DNA of 64,000 nucleotides from positions 15,512,501 through 15,576,500 of the forward strand of contig NC_079882.1 of NCBI RefSeq assembly GCF_029227915.1, read 5' to 3'. The translations under genes and the position numbers were made by a program. Origin of the DNA: Hydractinia symbiolongicarpus. Taxonomy: Eukaryota; Cnidaria; Hydrozoa; Anthoathecata; Hydractiniidae. Below the pieces are notes generated by a model, which worked only from the letters and a program-made list of their open reading frames with translations, was not told the origin of the DNA and did no database searches. Shown here in pieces: positions 37,102 through 50,091 of this stretch. Position 1 is the first letter of the stretch, and every line of letters starts with the position of its first letter.

Positions 37102-39105
37102 ACTGCAAAAGGCCATATTTCAGCATTTATAGGACTGTGCACGTAAGAGTTAAGAGTGTTGTAAAGCAATGGCGCTAATGAAAACGACTTGGGACGTTGT
37201 AGCGCATTGAGACTGTAAGGACTAGACCAATGGTAACCTGCGCAGACAGGTGAAACCACGTGATTTACGTGTGAGGCCTTTATTAGACTGCGAAAGGCCA
37301 TATTACAGCCTTTATAGGACCGTGCACGTAGTTAAGAGTGTTGTAAAGCAACGGCGCCAATGAAAACGACTTGGGACGTTGTAGCGTATTGAGACTGTAA
37401 GGACTAGGCCAATGGTAACCTGCGCAGACAGGTGAAACCACGTGATTTACGTGTGAGGCTTTTATTAGACTGCAAAAGGCCATATTATAGCTTTTATAGG
37501 ACTGTGCACGTAGATAAGAGTGTTCTAAGGCAACTTCGCCAATGAAAACGACTTGGGACGTTGTAGCACATTGAGACTGGAAGGACTAGGCCAATGGAAA
37601 CCTGCACAGGCAAGTGGAACCACGTGATTTACGTGTGAGGCCTTTATTAAACTGCAAAAGGCCATAATACAGCCTTTATAGGACTAGGACGTAGTTAAGA
37701 GTGTTCTAAAGCAACTTCGCTAATGAAAACGACTTGGGACGTTGTAGCGCATTGAGACTGGAAGGACTAGGCCAATGGTAACCTGCGCAGACCGGTGAAA
37801 CCACGTGATTTACGTGTGAGGCCTTTTTTAGACTGCAAAAGGCCATATTACAGCCTTTATAGGACTGTGCACGTATTTAAGAGTGTTGTAAGGCAACAGC
37901 GATAATGAAAACGACTTGAGACGTTGTAGCGCATTTAGACTGGAAGGAATAGTCCGATGGTAACCTGCGCAGACCGATGAAACCACGTGATTAACGTGTG
38001 AGGCCTTTATTAGACTGCAAAAGGCCAAATTACAGCCTTTATAGGACTGTGCACGTAGTTAAGAGTGTTGTAAGGCAACGGCGCTAATGAAAACCACTTG
38101 GAACGTTGTAGTGCATTGAGACTGGAAGGAATGGTCCAATGGTAACCTGCGTAGGCAGATGGAACCACGTGATTTACGTGTGAGGACTTTATTAGACTGC
38201 AAAAGGCCATATTACAGCCTTTACAGGACTGTGCACGTAGTTAAGAGTGTCTTAAGGCAACGGCGCTAATGAAAACGACTTGAGACCTTGTAGCACATTG
38301 AGACTGGAAGGACTAAGCCAATGGAAACCTGCACAGGCAAATGGAACCACGTGATTTACGTGTGAGGCCTTTATTAGACTGCAAAAGGCCATAATACAGC
38401 CTTTATAGGACTGTGCACGTAGTTAAGAGTGTTGTAAAGCAACGGCGCCAATGAAAACGACTTAGGACGTTGTAGCGTATTGAGACTGTAAGGACTAGGC
38501 CAATGGTAACCTGCGCACACAGGTGAAACCACGTGATTTACGTGTGAGGCCTTTATTAGACTGCAAAAGGCCATATTATAGCTTTTATAGGACTGTGCAC
38601 GTAGATAAGAGTGTTCTAAGGCAACTTCGCCAATGAAAACGACTTGGGACGTTGTAGCACATTGAGGCTGGAAGGACTAGGCCAATGGAAACCTGCACAG
38701 GCAAGTGGAACCACGTGATTTACGTGTGAGGCCTTTATTAGACTGCAAAAGGCCATAATACAGCCTTTATAGGACTGTGCACGTATTTAAGAGTGTTGTA
38801 AGGCAACAGCGATAATGAAAACGACTTGGGACGTTGTAGCGCATTGAGACTGGAACGACTAGTCCAATGGTAACCTGCACAGGCAGATGGAACCACGTGA
38901 TTTACGTGTGAGGACTTTATTAGACTGCAAAAGGCCATATTACAGCCTTTATAGGACTGTGCACGTAGTTAAGAGTGTCTTAAGGCAACGGCGCTAATGA
39001 AAACGACTTGAGACCTTGTAGCACATTGAGACTGGAAGGACTAAGCCAATGGTAACCTGCGCAGACCGATGAAACCACGTGATTAACGTGTGAGGCCTTT
39101 ATTAG
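37102..39105 (+). repeat. Second copy of the c-G'-x-h-H-B-s segment, with added units
   Basis: 37,102-38,741 copies 22,569-24,390. It is followed by a B/H hybrid with GGAACGACTAGTCC (38,742-38,923), the first appearance of a subtype that becomes common after 47 kb, and by an s monomer whose 3' part switches to GCGCAGACCGATG, a hybrid with H. Confidence 0.75.
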
Positions 39106-41107
39106 ACTGCAAAAGGCCAAATTACAGCCTTTATAGGACTGTGCACGTAGTTAAGAGTGTTGTAAGGCAACGGCGCTCATGAAAACCACTTGGAACGTTG
39201 TAGTGCATTGAGACTGGAAGGAATGGTCCAATGGTAACCTGCGTAGGCAGATGGAACCACGTGATTTACGTGTGAGGCCTTTATTAGACTGCAAAAGGCC
39301 ATAATACAGCCTTTATAGGACTGTGGACGTAGTTAAGAGTGTTCTAAGGCAACTTCGCTAATGAAATCGGCTTGGGACGTTGTAGCACCATGAGACTGGA
39401 AGGACTAGGCCAATGGAAACCCGCATAGGCAAATGGAACCACGTGATTTACGTGTGAGGCCTTTATTAGACTGCAAAAGGCCATAATACAGCCTTTATAG
39501 GACTGTGGACGTAGTTAAGAGTGTTGTAAGGCAACGGCGCTAATGAAAACGACTTGGGACGTTGTAGCGCATTGAGACTGGAAGGACTAGGTCAATGGTG
39601 ACCTGCGCAGACCGGTGAAACCACGTGATTAACGTGTGAGGCCTTTATTAGACTGCAAAGGGCCATATTACAGCCTTTATAGGACTGTGCACGTAGTTAA
39701 GAGAGTTCTAAGGCAACTTCGCCAATGAACACGACTTGGGACGTTGTAGCGCATTGAGACTGTAAGGACCAGGCCAATGGTAACCTGCGCAGAGAGGTGA
39801 AACCACGTGATTTACGTGTGAGGCCTTTATTCGACTGCAAAAGGCCATATTGCAGCCTTTATAGGACTGTGCACGTAGTTAAGAGTGTTCTAAGGCAACT
39901 TCGCCAATGAAAACGACTTGGGACGTTGTAGCACATTGAGACTGTGAGGACTAGGCCAATGGTAACCTGCGCAGACAGGTGAAACCACGTGATTTACGTG
40001 TGAGGCCTTTATTAGACTGCAAAAGGCCATATTACAGCCTTTATAGGACTGTGCACGTAGTTAAGAGTGTTCTAAGGCAACTTCGCTAATGAAAAGGACT
40101 TGGGACGTTGTAGTGCATTGAGACAGGAAGGAATAGTCCAATGGTAACCTGCGCAGGCAGATGGAACCACGTGATTTACATGTGAGGCCTTTATTAGACT
40201 GCAAAATGCCATATTACAGCCTTTATAGGATTGTGCACGTAGTTAAGAGTGTTGTAAAGCAATGGCGCTAATGAAAACGACTTGGGACGTTGTAGCACAT
40301 GGAGACTGGAAGGACTAGACCAATGGTAACCTGCGCAGGCAGGTGAAACCACGTGATTTACGTATGAAACCTTTACTAGACTGCAAAAGGCCAAATTACA
40401 GCCTTTATAGGACTGTGCCCGTAGTTAAGAGTGTTGTAAGGCAACGGCGCTAATGAAAACGACTTGGGACGTTGTAGCGCATTGAAATTGGAAGGACTAG
40501 GCCAATGGTAACCTGCGCAGACCGGTGAAACCACGTGATTTACGTGTGAGGCCTTTATTAGACTGCAAAAGGCCATATTACAGACTTTATAGGACTGTGC
40601 ACGTAGTTAAGAGTGTTCTAAGGCAACTTCGCCAATGAAAACGACTTGGGACGTTGTAGCACATTGAGACTGTGAGGACTAGGCCAATGGTACCCTGCGC
40701 AGACAGGTGAAACCACGTGATTTACGTGTGAGGCCTTTATTAGACTGCAAAAGGCCATATTACAGCCTTTATAGGACTGTGCACGTAGTTAAGAGTGTTC
40801 TAAGGCAACTTCGCTAATGAAAAGGACTTGGGACGTTGTAGTGCATTGAGACTGGAAGGAATAGTCCAATGGTAACCTGCGCAGGCAGATGGAACCACGT
40901 GATTTACATGTGAGGCCTTTATTAGACTGCAAAAGGCCATATTACAGCCTTTATAGGACTGTGCACGTAGTTAAGAGTGTTGTAAAGCAATGGCGCTAAT
41001 GAAAACGACTTGGGACGTTGTAGCACATGGAGACTGGAAGGACTAGACCAATGGTAACCAGCGCAGACCGGTGAAACCACGTGATTTACGTGTGAGGCCT
41101 TTATTAG
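39106..41107 (+). repeat. Second copy of the 29.7-32.2 kb block
   Basis: It runs from the GCGCTCATGAAAACC monomer through GAACACGACTTGGG and GACTGTGAGG monomers, E and F relatives, the GGTACCCTGC monomer and AACCAGCGCAGACC. It has a single 3-monomer unit where the first copy has two. Private changes include ATTGCAGCC, GACAGGAAGG and GCAAAATGCC. Confidence 0.8.
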
Positions 41108-42305
41108 ACTGCAAAAGGCCATATTACAGCCTTTATAGGACTGTGCACGTATTTAAGAGTGTTGTAAGGCAACAGCGATAATGAAAACGACTTGAGACGT
41201 TGTAGCGCATTTAGACTGGAAGGAATAGTCCAATGGTAACCTGCGCAGACCGATGAAACCACGTGATTAACGTGTGAGGCCTTTATTAGACTGCAAAAGG
41301 CCAAATTACAGCCTTTATAGGACTGTGCACGTAGTTAAGAGTGTTGTAAGGCAACGGCGCTAATAAAAACCACTTGGAACCTTGTAGTGCATTGAGACTG
41401 GAAGGAATGGTCCAATGGTAACCTGCGTAGGCAGATGGAACCACGTGATTTACGTGTGAGGACTTTATTAGACTGCAAAAGGCCATATTACAGCCTTTAC
41501 AGGACTGTGCACGTAGTTAAGAGTGTCTTAAGGCAACGGCGCTAATGAAAACGACTTGAGACCTTGTAGCACATTGAGACTGGAAGGACTAAGCCAATGG
41601 AAACCTGCACAGGCAAATGGAACCACGTGATTTACGTGTGAGGCCTTTATTAGACTGCAAAAGGCCATAATACAGCCTTTATAGGACTGTGCACGTAGTT
41701 AAGAGTGTTGTAAAGCAACGGCGCCAATGAAAACGACTTAGGACGTTGTAGCGTATTGAGACTGTAAGGACTAGGCCAATGGTAACCTGCGCACACAGGT
41801 GAAACCACGTGATTTACGTGTGAGGCCTTTATTAGACTGCAAAAGGCCATATTATAGCTTTTATAGGACTGTGCACGTAGATAAGAGTGTTCTAAGGCAA
41901 CTTCGCCAATGAAAACGACTTGGGACGTTGTAGCACATTGAGGCTGGAAGGACTAGGCCAATGGAAACCTGCACAGGCAAGTGAAACCACGTGATTTACG
42001 TGTGAGGCCTTTATTAGACTGCAAAAGGCCATAATACAGCCTTTATAGGACTAGGACGTAGTTAAGAGTGTTCTAAAGCAACTTCGCTAATGAAAACGAC
42101 TTGGGACGTTGTAGCGTATTGAGACTGGAAGGACTAGGCCAATGGTATCCTGCGCAGACCGGTGAAACCACGTGATTTACGTGTGAGGCCTTTTTTAGAC
42201 TGCAAAAGGCCATATTACAGCCTTTATAGGACTGTGCACGTATTTAAGAGTGTTGTAAGGCAACAGCGATAATGAAAACGACTTGGGACGTTGTAGCGCA
42301 TTGAG

Positions 42306-44720
42306 ACTGGAACGACTAGTCCAATGGTAACCTGCACAGGCAGATGGAACCACGTGATTTACGTGTGAGGACTTTATTAGACTGCAAAAGGCCATATTAC
42401 AGCCTTTATAGGACTGTGCACGTAGTTAAGAGTGTCTTAAGGCAACGGCGCTAATGAAAACGACTTGAGACCTTGTAGCACATTGAGACTGGAAGGACTA
42501 AGCCAATGGAAACCTGCACAGGCAAATGGAACCACGTGATTTACGTGTGAGGCCTTCATTAGACTGCAAAAGGCCATAATACAGCCTTTATAGGACTGTG
42601 GACGTAGTTAAGAGTGTTCTAAGGCAACTTCGCTAATGAAAACGACTTGGGACGTTGTAGCACATTGAGACTGGAAGGACTAGGCCAATGGAAACCCGCA
42701 TAGGCAAATGGAACCACGTGATTTACGTGTGAGGCCTTTATTAGACTGCAAAAGTCCACATTACAGCCTTTAAAGGACTGTGCACGTAGTTAAGAGTGTT
42801 GTAAGGCAACGGCGCTAATGAAAACGACTTGGGACGTTGTGGCGCATTGAGACTGTAAGAACTAGGTCAATGGTGACCTGCGCAGACCTGTGAAACCACG
42901 TGATTAACGTGTGAGGCCTTTATTAGACTGCAAAGGGCCATATTACAGCCTTTATAGGACTGTGCACGTAGTTAAGAGTGTTCTAAGGCAACTTCACCAA
43001 TGAAAATGACTTGGGACGTTGTAGCGCATTGAGACTGGAAGGACTAGGTCAATGGTGACCTGTGCAGACCGGTGAAACCACGTGATTAACGTGTGAGGCC
43101 TTTATTAGACTGCAAAGGGCCATATTACAGCCTTTATAGGACTGTGCACGTAGTTAAGAGTGTTCTAAGGCAACTTCACCAATGAAAATGACTTGGGACG
43201 TTGTAGCGCATTGAGACTGTAAGGACTAGGCCAATGGTAACCTACGCAGACAGGTGAAACCACGTGATTTACGTGTGAGGCCTTTATTAGACTGCAAAAG
43301 GCCATATTACAGCCTTTATAGGACTGTGCACGTAGTTAAGAGTGTTGTAAAGCAACGGCGCCAATGAAAACGACTTAGGACGTTGTAGCGTATTGAGACT
43401 GTAAGGACTAGGCCAATGGTAACCTGCGCACACAGGTGAAACCACGTGATTTACGTGTGAGGCCTTTATTAGACTGCAAAAGGCCATATTATAGCTTTTA
43501 TAGGACTGTGCACGTAGATAAGAGTGTTCTAAGGCAACTTCGCCAATGAAAACGACTTGGGACGTTGTAGCACATTGAGGCTGGAAGGACTAGGCCAATG
43601 GAAACCTGCACAGGCAAGTGGAACCACGTGATTTACGTGTGAGGCCTTTATTAGACTGCAAAAGGCCATAATACAGCCTTTATAGGACTAGGACGTAGTT
43701 AAGAGTGTTCTAAAGCAACTTCGCTAATGAAAACGACTTGGGACGTTGTAGCGTATTGAGACTGGAACGACTAGTCCAATGGTAACCTGCACAGGCAGAT
43801 GGAACCACGTGATTTACGTGTGAGGACTTTATTAGACTGCAAAAGGCCATATTACAGCCTTTATAGGACTGTGCACGTAGTTAAGAGTGTCTTAAGGCAA
43901 CGGCGCTAATGAAAACGACTTGAGACCTTGTAGCACATTGAGACTGGAAGGACTAAGCCAATGGAAACCTGCACAGGCAAATGGAACCACGTGATTTACG
44001 TGTGAGGCCTTCATTAGACTGCAAAAGGCCATAATACAGCCTTTATAGGACTGTGGACGTAGTTAAGAGTGTTCTAAGGCAACTTCGCTAATGAAAACGA
44101 CTTGGGACGTTGTAGCACATTGAGACTGGAAGGACTAGGCCAATGGAAACCCGCATAGGCAAATGGAACCACGTGATTTACGTGTGAGGCCTTTATTAGA
44201 CTGCAAAAGTCCACATTACAGCCTTTAAAGGACTGTGCACGTAGTTAAGAGTGTTGTAAGGCAACGGCGCTAATGAAAACGACTTGGGACGTTGTGGCGC
44301 ATTGAGACTGTAAGAACTAGGTCAATGGTGACCTGCGCAGACCTGTGAAACCACGTGATTAACGTGTGAGGCCTTTATTAGACTGCAAAGGGCCATATTA
44401 CAGCCTTTATAGGACTGTGCACGTAGTTAAGAGTGTTCTAAGGCAACTTCACCAATGAAAATGACTTGGGACGTTGTAGCGCATTGAGACTGGAAGGACT
44501 AGGTCAATGGTGACCTGTGCAGACCGGTGAAACCACGTGATTAACGTGTGAGGCCTTTATTAGACTGCAAAGGGCCATATTACAGCCTTTATAGGACTGT
44601 GCACGTAGTTAAGAGTGTTCTAAGGCAACTTCACCAATGAAAATGACTTGGGACGTTGTAGCGCATTGAGACTGTAAGGACTAGGCCAATGGTAACCTAC
44701 GCAGACAGGTGAAACCACGT
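42306..44720 (+). repeat. 8-monomer segment duplicated, period 1,455 bp
   Basis: 42,306-43,265 recurs at 43,761-44,720 with period 1,455. Shared rare markers are GGCCTTCATTAG (42,551 and 44,006), GTTGTGGCGCATTG, GTAAGAACTAGG and CAGACCTGTG. Between the two lie G', x and an h monomer that is joined to the GGAACGACTAGTCC subtype inside the unit (near 43,755). G' and x also match 41,654-42,017 at offset 1,637. Confidence 0.85.
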
Positions 44721-45177
44721 GATTTACGTGTGAGGCCTTTATTAGACTGCAAAAGGCCATATTACAGCCTTTATAGGACTGTGCACGTATTTAAGAGTGT
44801 TGTAAGGCAACAGCGATAATGAAAACGAATTGAGACGTTGTAGCGCATTTAGACTGGAAGGAATAGTCCAATGGTAACCTGCGCAGACCGATGAAACCAC
44901 GTGATTAACGTGTGAGGCCTTTATTAGACTGCAAAAGGCCAAATTACAGCCTTTATAGGACTGTGCACGTAGTTAAGAGTGTTGTAAGGCAACGGCGCTC
45001 ATGAAAACCACTTGGAACGTTGTAGTGCATTGAGACTGGAAGGAATGGTCCAATGGTAACCTGCGTAGGCAGATGGAACCACGTGATTTACGTGTGAGGC
45101 CTTTATTAGACTGCAAAAGGCCATAATACAGCCTTTATAGGACTGTGGACGTAGTTAAGAGTGTTCTAAGGCAACTT

Positions 45178-46747
45178 CGCCAATGAAAACGACTTGGGAC
45201 GTTGTAGCACATTGAGACTGTGAGGACTAGGCCAATGGTACCCTGCGCAGACAGGTGAAACCACGTGATTTACGTGTGAGGCCTTTTATAGACTGCAAAA
45301 GGCCATATTACAGCCTTTATAGGACTGTGCACGTAGTTAAGAGTGTTCTAAGGCAACTTCGCTAATGAAAAGGACTTGGGACGTTGTAGTGCATTGAGAC
45401 TGGAAGGAATAGTCCAATGGTAACCTGCGCAGGCAGATGGAACCACGTGATTTACATGTGAGGCCTTTATTAGACTGCAAAAGGCCATATTACAGCCTTT
45501 ATAGGACTGTGCACGTAGTTAAGAGTGTTGTAAAGCAATGGCGCTAATGAAAACAACTTGGGACGTTGTAGCACATGGAGACTGGAAGGACTAGACCAAT
45601 GGTAACCAGCGCAGACCGGTGAAACCACGTGATTTACGTGTGAGGCCTTTATTAGACTGCAAAAGGCCATATTACAGCCTTTATAGGACTGTGCACGTAG
45701 TTAAGAGTGTTCTAAGGCAACTTCGCTAATGAAAAGGACTTGGGACGTTGTAGTGCATTGAGACTGGAAGGAATAGTCCAATGGTAACCTGCGCAGGCAG
45801 ATGGAACCACGTGATTTACATGTGAGGCCTTTATTAGACTGCAAAAGGCCATATTACAGCCTTTATAGGACTGTGCACGTAGTTAAGAGTGTTGTAAAGC
45901 AATGGCGCTAATGAAAACGACTTGGGACGTTGTAGCACATGGAGACTGGAAGGACTAGACCAATGGTAACCTGCGCAGGCAGGTGAAACCACGTGATTTA
46001 CGTATGAAACCTTTACTAGACTGCAAAAGGCCAAATTACAGCCTTTATAGGACTGTGCACGTAGTTAAGAGTGTTGTAAGGCAACGGCGCTAATGAAAAC
46101 GACTTGGGACGTTGTAGCGCATTGAAATTGGAAGGACTAGGCCAATGGTAACCTGCGCAGACCGGTGAAACCACGTGATTTACGTGTGAGGCCTTTATTA
46201 GACTGCAAAAGGCCATATTACAGACTTTATAGGACTGTGCACGTAGTTAAGAGTGTTCTAAGGCAACTTCGCCAATGAAAACGACTTGGGACGTTGTAGC
46301 ACATTGAGACTGTGAGGACTAGGCCAATGGTACCCTGCGCAGACAGGTGAAACCACGTGATTTACGTGTGAGGCCTTTATTAGACTGCAAAAGGCCATAT
46401 TACAGCCTTTATAGGACTGTGCACGTAGTTAAGAGTGTTCTAAGGCAACTTCGCTAATGAAAAGGACTTGGGACGTTGTAGTGCATTGAGACTGGAAGGA
46501 ATGGTCCAATGGTAACCTGCGCAGGCAGATGGAACCACGTGATTTACATGTGAGGCCTTTATTAGACTGCAAAAGGCCATATTACAGCCTTTATAGGACT
46601 GTGCACGTAGTTAAGAGTGTTGTAAAGCAATGGCGCTAATGAAAACGACTTGGGACGTTGTAGCACATGGAGACTGGAAGGACTAAACCAATGGTAACCA
46701 GCGCAGACCGGTGAAACCACGTGATTTACGTGTGAGGCCTTTATTAG
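45178..46747 (+). repeat. 6-monomer tandem repeat (1,092 bp), third copy of the 30/40-kb block
   Basis: The unit starting at CGCCAATG with GACTGTGAGG and GGTACCCTGC is present at 45,178 and again at 46,270. The E, F and AACCAGCGC monomers match 40.0-41.1 kb at offset 5,640. The 6-monomer spacing also exists at 31,301/32,393. Confidence 0.8.
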
Positions 46748-49484
46748 ACTGCAAAAGGCCATATTACAGCCTTTATAGGACTGTGCACGTAAGAGTTAAG
46801 AGTGTTATAAAGCAATGGCGCTAATGAAAACGACTTGGGACGTTGTAGCGCATTGAGACTGTAAGGACTAGGCCAATGGTAACCTACGCAGACAGGTGAA
46901 ACCACGTGATTTACATGTGAGGCCTTTATTAGACTGCAAAAGGCCATATTACAGCCTTTATAGGACTGTGCACGTAGTTAAGAGTGTTGTAAAGCAACGA
47001 CGCCAATGAAAACGACTTGGGACGTTGTAGCGCATTGAGACTGTAAGGACTAGGCCAATGGTAACCTGCGCAGACAGGTGAAACCACGTGATTTACGTGT
47101 GAGGCCTTTATTAGACTGCAAAAGGCCATATTACAGCCTTTATAGGACTGTGCACGTAGTTAAGAGTGTTGTAAAGCAAAAGCGCTAATGAAAACGACTT
47201 GGGAGGTTGTAGCGCATTGAGACTGGAACGACTAGTCCAATGGTAACCTGCACAGGCAGATGGAACCACGTGATTTACGTGTGAGGCCTCTATTAGACTG
47301 CAAAAAGCCAAATTACAGCCTTTATAGGACTGTGCACGTAGTTAAGAGTGTTGTAATGCAACAGCGCTAATAAAAACGACTTGGGACGTTGTAGCGCATT
47401 GAGACTGGAACGACTAGTCCAATGGTAACCTGCACAGGCAGGTGAAACCACGTGATTTACGTGTGAGGCCTTTATTAGACTGCAAAAGGCCATATTACAG
47501 CCTTTATAGGACTGTGCACGTAGTTAAGAGTGTTCTAAGGCAACTTCGCTAATGAAAAGGACTTGGGACGTTGTAGTGCATTGAGACTGGAAGGAATAGT
47601 CCAATGGTAACCTGCGCAGGCAGATGGAACCACGTGATTTACATGTGAGGCCTTTATTAGACTGCAAAAGGCCATAATACAGCCTTTATAGGACTGTGCA
47701 CGTAGTTAAGAGTGTTGTAAAGCAATGGCGCTAATGAAAACGACTTGGGACGTTGTAGCACATGGAGACTGGAAGGACTAGATCAATGGTAACCTGCGCA
47801 GGCAGGTGAAACCACGTGATTTACGTATGAAGCCTTTACTAGACTGCAAAATGCCAAATTACAGCCTTTATAGGACTGTGCACGTAGTTAAGAGTGTTCT
47901 AAGGCAACGGCGCTAATGAAAACGACTTGGGACGTTGTAGCGCATTGAAATTGGAAGGACTAGGCCAATGGTAACCTGCGCAGACCGGTGAAACCACGTG
48001 ATTTACGTGTGAGGCCTTTATTAGACTGCAAAAGGCCATATTACAGCCTTTATAGGACTGTGCACGTAAGAGTTAAGAGTGTTGTAAAGCAATGGTGCTA
48101 ATGAAAACGACTTGGGACGTTGTAGCGCATTGAGACTGTAAGGACTAGGCCAATGGTAACCTGCGCAGACAGGTGAAACCACGTGATTTACGTGTGAGGC
48201 CTTTATTAGACTGCAAAAGGCCATATTACAGCCTTTTATAGGACTGTGCACGTAGTTAAGAGTGTTGTAAAGCAAAAGCGCTAATGAAAACGACTTGGGA
48301 GGTTTTAGCGCATTGAGACTGGAACGACTAGTCCAATGGTAACCTGCACAGGCAGATGGAACCACGTGATTTACGTGTGAGGCCTCTATTAGACTGCAAA
48401 AAGCCAAATTACAGCCTTTATAGGACTGTGCACGTAGTTAAGAGTGTTGTAAGGCAACAGCGCTAATGAAAACGACTTGGGACGTTGTAGCACATTGAGA
48501 CTGGAACGACTAGTCCAATGGTGACCTGCGCAGACCGGTGAAACCACGTGATTAACGTGTAGGGCCTTTATTAGACTGCAAAGGGCCATATTACAGCCCT
48601 TATAGGACTGTGCACGTAGTTAAGAGAGTTCTAAGGCAACTTCGCCAATGAAAACGACTTGGGACGTTGTAGCGCATTGAGACTGTAAGGACTTGGCCAA
48701 TTGTAACCTGCGCAGAGAGGTGAAACCACGTGATTTACGTGTGAGGCCTTTATTAGACTGCAAAAGGCCATATTAGAGCCTTTATAGGACTGTGCACGTA
48801 GTTAAGAGTGTTCTAAGGCAACTTCGCCAATGAAAACGACTTGGGACGTTGTAGCACATTGAGACTGGAAGGACTAGGCCAATGGAAACCTGCACAGGCA
48901 AATGGAACCACGTGATTTACGTGTGAGGACTTTTTTACACTGCAAAAGGCCATATTACAGCCTTTATAGGACTGTGCACGTAGTTAAGAGTGTTGTAAAG
49001 CAACGGCGCTAATGAAAACGACTTGGGACGTTGTAGCGCATTGAGACTGTGAGGACTAGGCCAATGGTAACCTGCGCAGACAGGTGAAACCACGTGATTT
49101 ACGTGTGAGGCCTTTATTAGACTGCAAAAGGCCATATTACAGCCTTTATAGGACTGTGCACGTACTTAAGAGTGTTCTAACGCAACTTCGCTAATGAAAA
49201 GGACTTGGGACGTTGTAGTGCATTGAGACTGGAAGGAATAGTCCAATGGTAACCTGCGCAGGCAGATGGAACCACGTGATTTACGTATGAAGCCTTTACT
49301 AGACTGCAAAAGGCCAAATTACAGCCTTTATAGGACTGTGCACGTAGTTAAGAGTGTTGTAAGGCAACGGCGCTAATAAAAACGACTTGGGACGTTGTAG
49401 CGCATTGAAATTGGAAGGACTAGGCCAATGGTAACCTGCGCAGACCGGTGAAACCACGTGATTTACGTGTGAGGCCTTTATTAG
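46748..49484 (+). repeat. Transition block, subtypes of the right-hand domain
   Basis: c (185 bp), A, a monomer with AAAAGCGCTAATG, GGGAGGTTGTAG and GGAACGACTAGTCC, then one with AAAAAGCCAAATT; the same series returns at 48,025-48,570 (spacing 1,095-1,096). From here GACTAGTCC is common and the h subtype is absent. The monomers at 48,571-49,484 carry CAGCCCTTATAGG, GGACTTGGCC and GCAGAGAGG, which return near 60.1, 62.1 and 63.3 kb. Confidence 0.7.
48210..48392 (+). repeat. 183-bp monomer (+T)
   Basis: GCCTTTTATAGG has one extra T near 48,235. Since 183 is divisible by three, the recurring minus-strand open frame runs on into the next monomer here (128 codons). This is a length effect, not evidence of a gene. 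Confidence 0.85.
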
Positions 49485-49851
49485 ACTGCAAAAGGCCATA
49501 TTACAGCCTTTATAGGACTGTGCACGTAAGAGTTAAGAGTGTTGTAAGGCAACGGCGCTAATGAAAACGACTTGGGACGTTGTAGCGCATTGAGACTGGA
49601 AGGACTAGGTCAATGGTGACCTGCGCAGACCGGTGAAACCACGTGATTAACGTGTGAGGCCTTTATTAGACTGCAAAGGGCCATATTTCAGCCTTTATAG
49701 GACTGTGCACGTAGTTAAGAGTGTTGTAAGGCAACGGCGCTAATGAAAACGACTTGGGACGTTGTAGCGCATTGAGACTGAAAGGACAAGGTCAATGGTG
49801 ACCTGCGCAGACCGGTGAAACCACGTGATTAACGTGTGAGGCCTTTATTAG

Positions 49852-50038
49852 ACTGCAAAGGGCCATATTACAGCCTTTATAGGACTGTGCACGTAGTTAA
49901 GAGTGTTGTAAGGCAACGGCGCTGATGAAAACGACTTGGGACGTTGTAGCGCATTGAGACTGAAAGGACTTTGACCTAGTCCTGGTGACCTGCGCAGACC
50001 GGTGAAACCACGTGATTAACGTGTGAGGCCTTTATTAG
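49852..50038 (+). repeat. 187-bp monomer with 12-bp micro-inversion/fold-back (+5)
   Basis: After GAAAGGACT the sequence reads TTGACCTAGTCC (49,971-49,982), the exact reverse complement of GGACTAGGTCAA expected at this place, and then resumes with TGGTGACC. The change creates a hairpin AGGACT/AGTCCT (49,965-49,970 with 49,978-49,983) around a 7-nt loop. The copy at 52,596-52,782 is the same event. Confidence 0.88.
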
Positions 50039-50091
50039 ACTGCAAAGGGCCATATTACAGCCTTTATAGGACTGTGCACGTAGTTAAGAGA

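Noticed and set aside
48021-48407. 128-codon minus-strand frame as a fused gene
   Set aside because: Explained by a single extra T making one monomer 183 bp; no other copy has it.
49965-49983. Insertion of foreign DNA or a mobile-element footprint
   Set aside because: The new bases are the exact reverse complement of the native segment, so a fold-back event explains them; there is no target-site duplication.
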